The translations under genes were made by a program, and so were the position numbers. A stretch of DNA of 64,000 nt from M3007 sp041392625 (GTDB lineage: Bacteria > Bacteroidota > Bacteroidia > Chitinophagales > Saprospiraceae), in the NCBI GenBank assembly GCA_041392625.1, contig JAWKLR010000011.1, forward strand, positions 69,401 to 133,400, given 5' to 3'. The notes below the pieces were generated by a model that saw only the letters and a program-made list of their open reading frames with translations, ran no database searches and was not told the DNA's origin. Shown here one piece after another: positions 62,132-64,000 of this stretch; the stretch's first letter is position 1, and every line of letters begins with the position of its first letter.

Positions 62132-63724
62132 TTACTTTATGCTTGTACGAAACCACTTATCGCCAGCATATCCTGAAAAGAGTTTAATTAACGAGTCCTT
62201 CGTTTGGGCAGATCCTCTCTCCTGAAAATGGTTATTGTAATCCATTCTCCAAGTGTTGCTTACACCCGGGAAGCCACTTTGTGTCTCTACGGTGATAACA
62301 CCATCGGATTCTTTGTTTACCCATTGAAACAGGGGAACATAACTACACCAGGTTTCGGTATTGAGATCCGGATATTCATAGTTTTCGCACTCCCAAGCAC
62401 CGTTGGTCGTAAAGGAAGATTCCATTGTCCAGCCTTCCAGACCATTGTAGGTCGTACAATCGCACTGATATTCGCCGGATGGAACTGCTTCTTTTGCGCC
62501 AATGACTATTTTCCATTGACTATCTAAGCGATTCCAGGTATCAGCGGCCACTCGGTATTCATGTAAGTTTTGCTTGGCATTATTATACTTTGGCATTAAA
62601 AATAGACACTGTGCTGGATATAACAACCAGGCAAGCCCATCACAGGGAATAAATGGATAGTTTTCCAATGATTCCACTTCTCCTTGCCAATACTCAATTT
62701 TCATAAGCATTTTCTCGTAAACTTTATTAGCCAGACTAACCTTAGAGGTATCAATATTATTCTCGAAAGGTCCAATCCCAGGGGGATCCCCAGCCGAACT
62801 GGCAACGCGCCAAATCAACTGTTTGGGATCAAAAGAATCCTCATCTTCCACCGGATCGTATTCGACTCCATAAAATGCAGCCTTATGAATGTATGGGTTG
62901 CCATGGCCGTTTAGTTCATTGACTTTTGGACTAAACGGAGGGTAATCCATAGACGTGCCCGAATACAAACTTTTCAGAAATAACGGGAGTCTCTCAGATA
63001 ATGTATCACAGACGTTTCCAATCGTAGAAACTACAGAGTTGGGTTTAATAAAGAAACTCAATATTTCAGGAGCATCTTCCAATATACCCAAAACTTGGGT
63101 GGTGAGATAGGCCGTACACATATCCGAAATCATCTCATTTACCAAGTTTGAGCTATCCCTGCTCCACAGGATTTGCGCGCCATTGTGTGGCGTACCAAAC
63201 GTCACCATGCCATTGAAGCGGCGTACGCTATCCGGAAGCACATCGTAGATCATATCCAATTCGCGGCCAACAAGCCCGCCCTGACTGTGGGCAATAACAA
63301 AGTTCTGAGAGTGGTCCGTAATGCCATGTGAAGCAAATGCTGCATCGTACATGGGCAGTTTGTTTTTCACATCCAGGGCCGCAGATTCCAGGCTTACGTG
63401 TACATATTCCGGAACCAGGGCTGTAACAGCCTTTCGGGCTGGAAAATCGGTGGCGCCGAGTTCGATTGCCTGCGCCGTCAGCGCCCAACTGTTCTCGTTT
63501 CCACCCAGTCCGTGCAGGAAATAAATGCCGCGCAATCCATCAATGACAGGCCCTGGAATGCTATCGGGCACCGGGGGATCGCCCACAGGGCCGCCAACAT
63601 TGATGTGCGGTGGATTGGGGTTGTAAGGAACAAATGCCGGAGGGTCGCAGGGCGCCGGCTCCTGAGCGTATGCAGCCTGGAATCCCAGACAAAAAAGCAT
63701 GGTCAAGAAAAGTATATTTTTCAT
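62132..63724 (-). CDS. Secreted alpha/beta-hydrolase, lipase-like
   Basis: 530 residues. The signal peptide ends AYA, before QEPAPCDPP. The oxyanion loop IYFLHGLGGNENSW is near residue 70, the nucleophile S147 is in IAHSQGGLVGREL, and D474 in ESDGVITVETQS and H499 in DYNNHFQERG complete a triad of the lipase/esterase type. It resembles PGAP1-like or triacylglycerol lipase folds. A large insert (about 180-450) contains several Cys. The substrate is unknown. It follows a T9SS cargo gene in the same direction. Confidence 0.85.
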   Translation of the reverse strand: MKNILFLTMLFCLGFQAAYAQEPAPCDPPAFVPYNPNPPHINVGGPVGDPPVPDSIPGPVIDGLRGIYFLHGLGGNENSWALTAQAIELGATDFPARKAVTALVPEYVHVSLESAALDVKNKLPMYDAAFASHGITDHSQNFVIAHSQGGLVGRELDMIYDVLPDSVRRFNGMVTFGTPHNGAQILWSRDSSNLVNEMISDMCTAYLTTQVLGILEDAPEILSFFIKPNSVVSTIGNVCDTLSERLPLFLKSLYSGTSMDYPPFSPKVNELNGHGNPYIHKAAFYGVEYDPVEDEDSFDPKQLIWRVASSAGDPPGIGPFENNIDTSKVSLANKVYEKMLMKIEYWQGEVESLENYPFIPCDGLAWLLYPAQCLFLMPKYNNAKQNLHEYRVAADTWNRLDSQWKIVIGAKEAVPSGEYQCDCTTYNGLEGWTMESSFTTNGAWECENYEYPDLNTETWCSYVPLFQWVNKESDGVITVETQSGFPGVSNTWRMDYNNHFQERGSAQTKDSLIKLFSGYAGDKWFRTSIK

Positions 63725-63742
63725 GGGGTATTTTCATTTTAG

Positions 63743-63783
63743 ACATCGCAGCAGACACGAAATGTAGCGGCACACTGCGATGT
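63743..63783. terminator. Inverted repeat between the T9SS cargo gene and the lipase-like gene
   Basis: ACATCGCAG and CTGCGATGT (9 bp, perfect) flank a 23-base loop. A T-rich run follows on the plus strand. On the minus strand it lies between the cargo gene stop and the lipase-like start, so it may partly terminate or regulate. Confidence 0.5.
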
Positions 63784-63800
63784 AGTTTGTTTTTTGGGGT

Positions 63801-64000
63801 TTAGGATTTTTTGACAAATGAGGCGGTGAAGACCTGACCTTCCTGCTGCCAGGAGACATGGTACAGGCCATCGGGCCAATGGGCTACCGGAACATGAATT
63901 CCTGAACCAGCCGATACCTGGTGTTGCTGGTACATTGGCTTCCCGAGTGTATCACTGATTCGAATAGATACACTTCCTTTTACTTCATTTGGGATACTAA
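63801..64000 (-). CDS. C-terminal end of a T9SS-secreted protein (5' end outside window)
   Basis: 66 codons before a stop at 63801-63803. The sequence reads SVSIRISDTLGKPMYQQHQV, then SGIHVPVAHWPDGLYHVSWQQEGQ and VFTASFVKKS, which is the type A C-terminal sorting domain of the Por (type IX) secretion system: beta-sandwich with D-x-x-G and a final GxYxV...F-x-KK-x. Such a domain sends cargo through the outer membrane and is removed on the surface. The catalytic part is outside the window. Confidence 0.8.
   Translation of the reverse strand, partial: SIPNEVKGSVSIRISDTLGKPMYQQHQVSAGSGIHVPVAHWPDGLYHVSWQQEGQVFTASFVKKS

Overview
The window looks like a chromosomal segment of an aerobic Bacteroidota, most likely a Saprospiria-type marine or freshwater bacterium. 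This is inferred from gene content: Na+-NQR with NhaD, alternative complex III joined to a caa3-like oxidase, a mevalonate-pathway kinase, GLPGLI and TonB-type outer-membrane proteins, a type IX secretion (T9SS) C-terminal sorting domain, and repeated promoters of the Bacteroidota form TTTG-N19/20-TAnnTTTG. No rRNA, tRNA, CRISPR array, transposase or phage gene was found.

Layout. 1-8.8 kb is a sodium-energetics block: a truncated nhaD, a small NqrM-like protein, and nqrABCDEF followed by apbE. 8.9-17.2 kb holds ferrochelatase, an MsbA-like ABC exporter, a methyltransferase, CsaA, an OmpA protein, a frameshifted coiled-coil/HhH gene, a divergent DsbA-like/HxlR pair and a lipoprotein. 17.3-30.6 kb is mostly housekeeping: gcvP, a mevalonate-type kinase, an orphan peptide-type permease, a lipid-A-type glycosyltransferase, queA, pruA, coaD and small membrane proteins. 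30.6-48.1 kb is one respiratory supercluster on the minus strand: actABCDEF, ctaC (fused to an OmpA domain), ctaD, ctaB, two subunit III genes, subunit IV, and after a terminator a SCO-like protein lacking its copper cysteines, a DUF420 (CtaM-like) protein and a small CPMC membrane protein. Two tandem promoters and a 17-bp palindrome lie upstream of actA.

48.7-53.1 kb carries arginine deiminase, a thioesterase, a YihY membrane protein and a MoxR/ChlI-like ATPase. 53.1-64 kb is an envelope and secretion region: a Cys-rich secreted peptide, a GLPGLI protein and a large outer-membrane receptor-like protein, a broken beta-barrel gene, a tandem triplication of a PQQ-propeller lipoprotein (two intact copies, one full of small indels), a secreted lipase-like hydrolase, and the tail of a T9SS cargo protein.

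Together the genes describe a respiratory chain in which NADH is oxidised by a sodium pump, quinol electrons pass through alternative complex III to a cytochrome oxidase, and the sodium gradient is used or adjusted by NhaD. The most unusual items are the cytochrome oxidase subunit II-OmpA fusion, the Cys-rich peptide/GLPGLI/outer-membrane module, and the mosaic PQQ lipoprotein array. Broken genes at 13.8-15.0 kb and 57.3-59.4 kb carry clustered 1-2 base indels, so local assembly error must be excluded before calling them pseudogenes.
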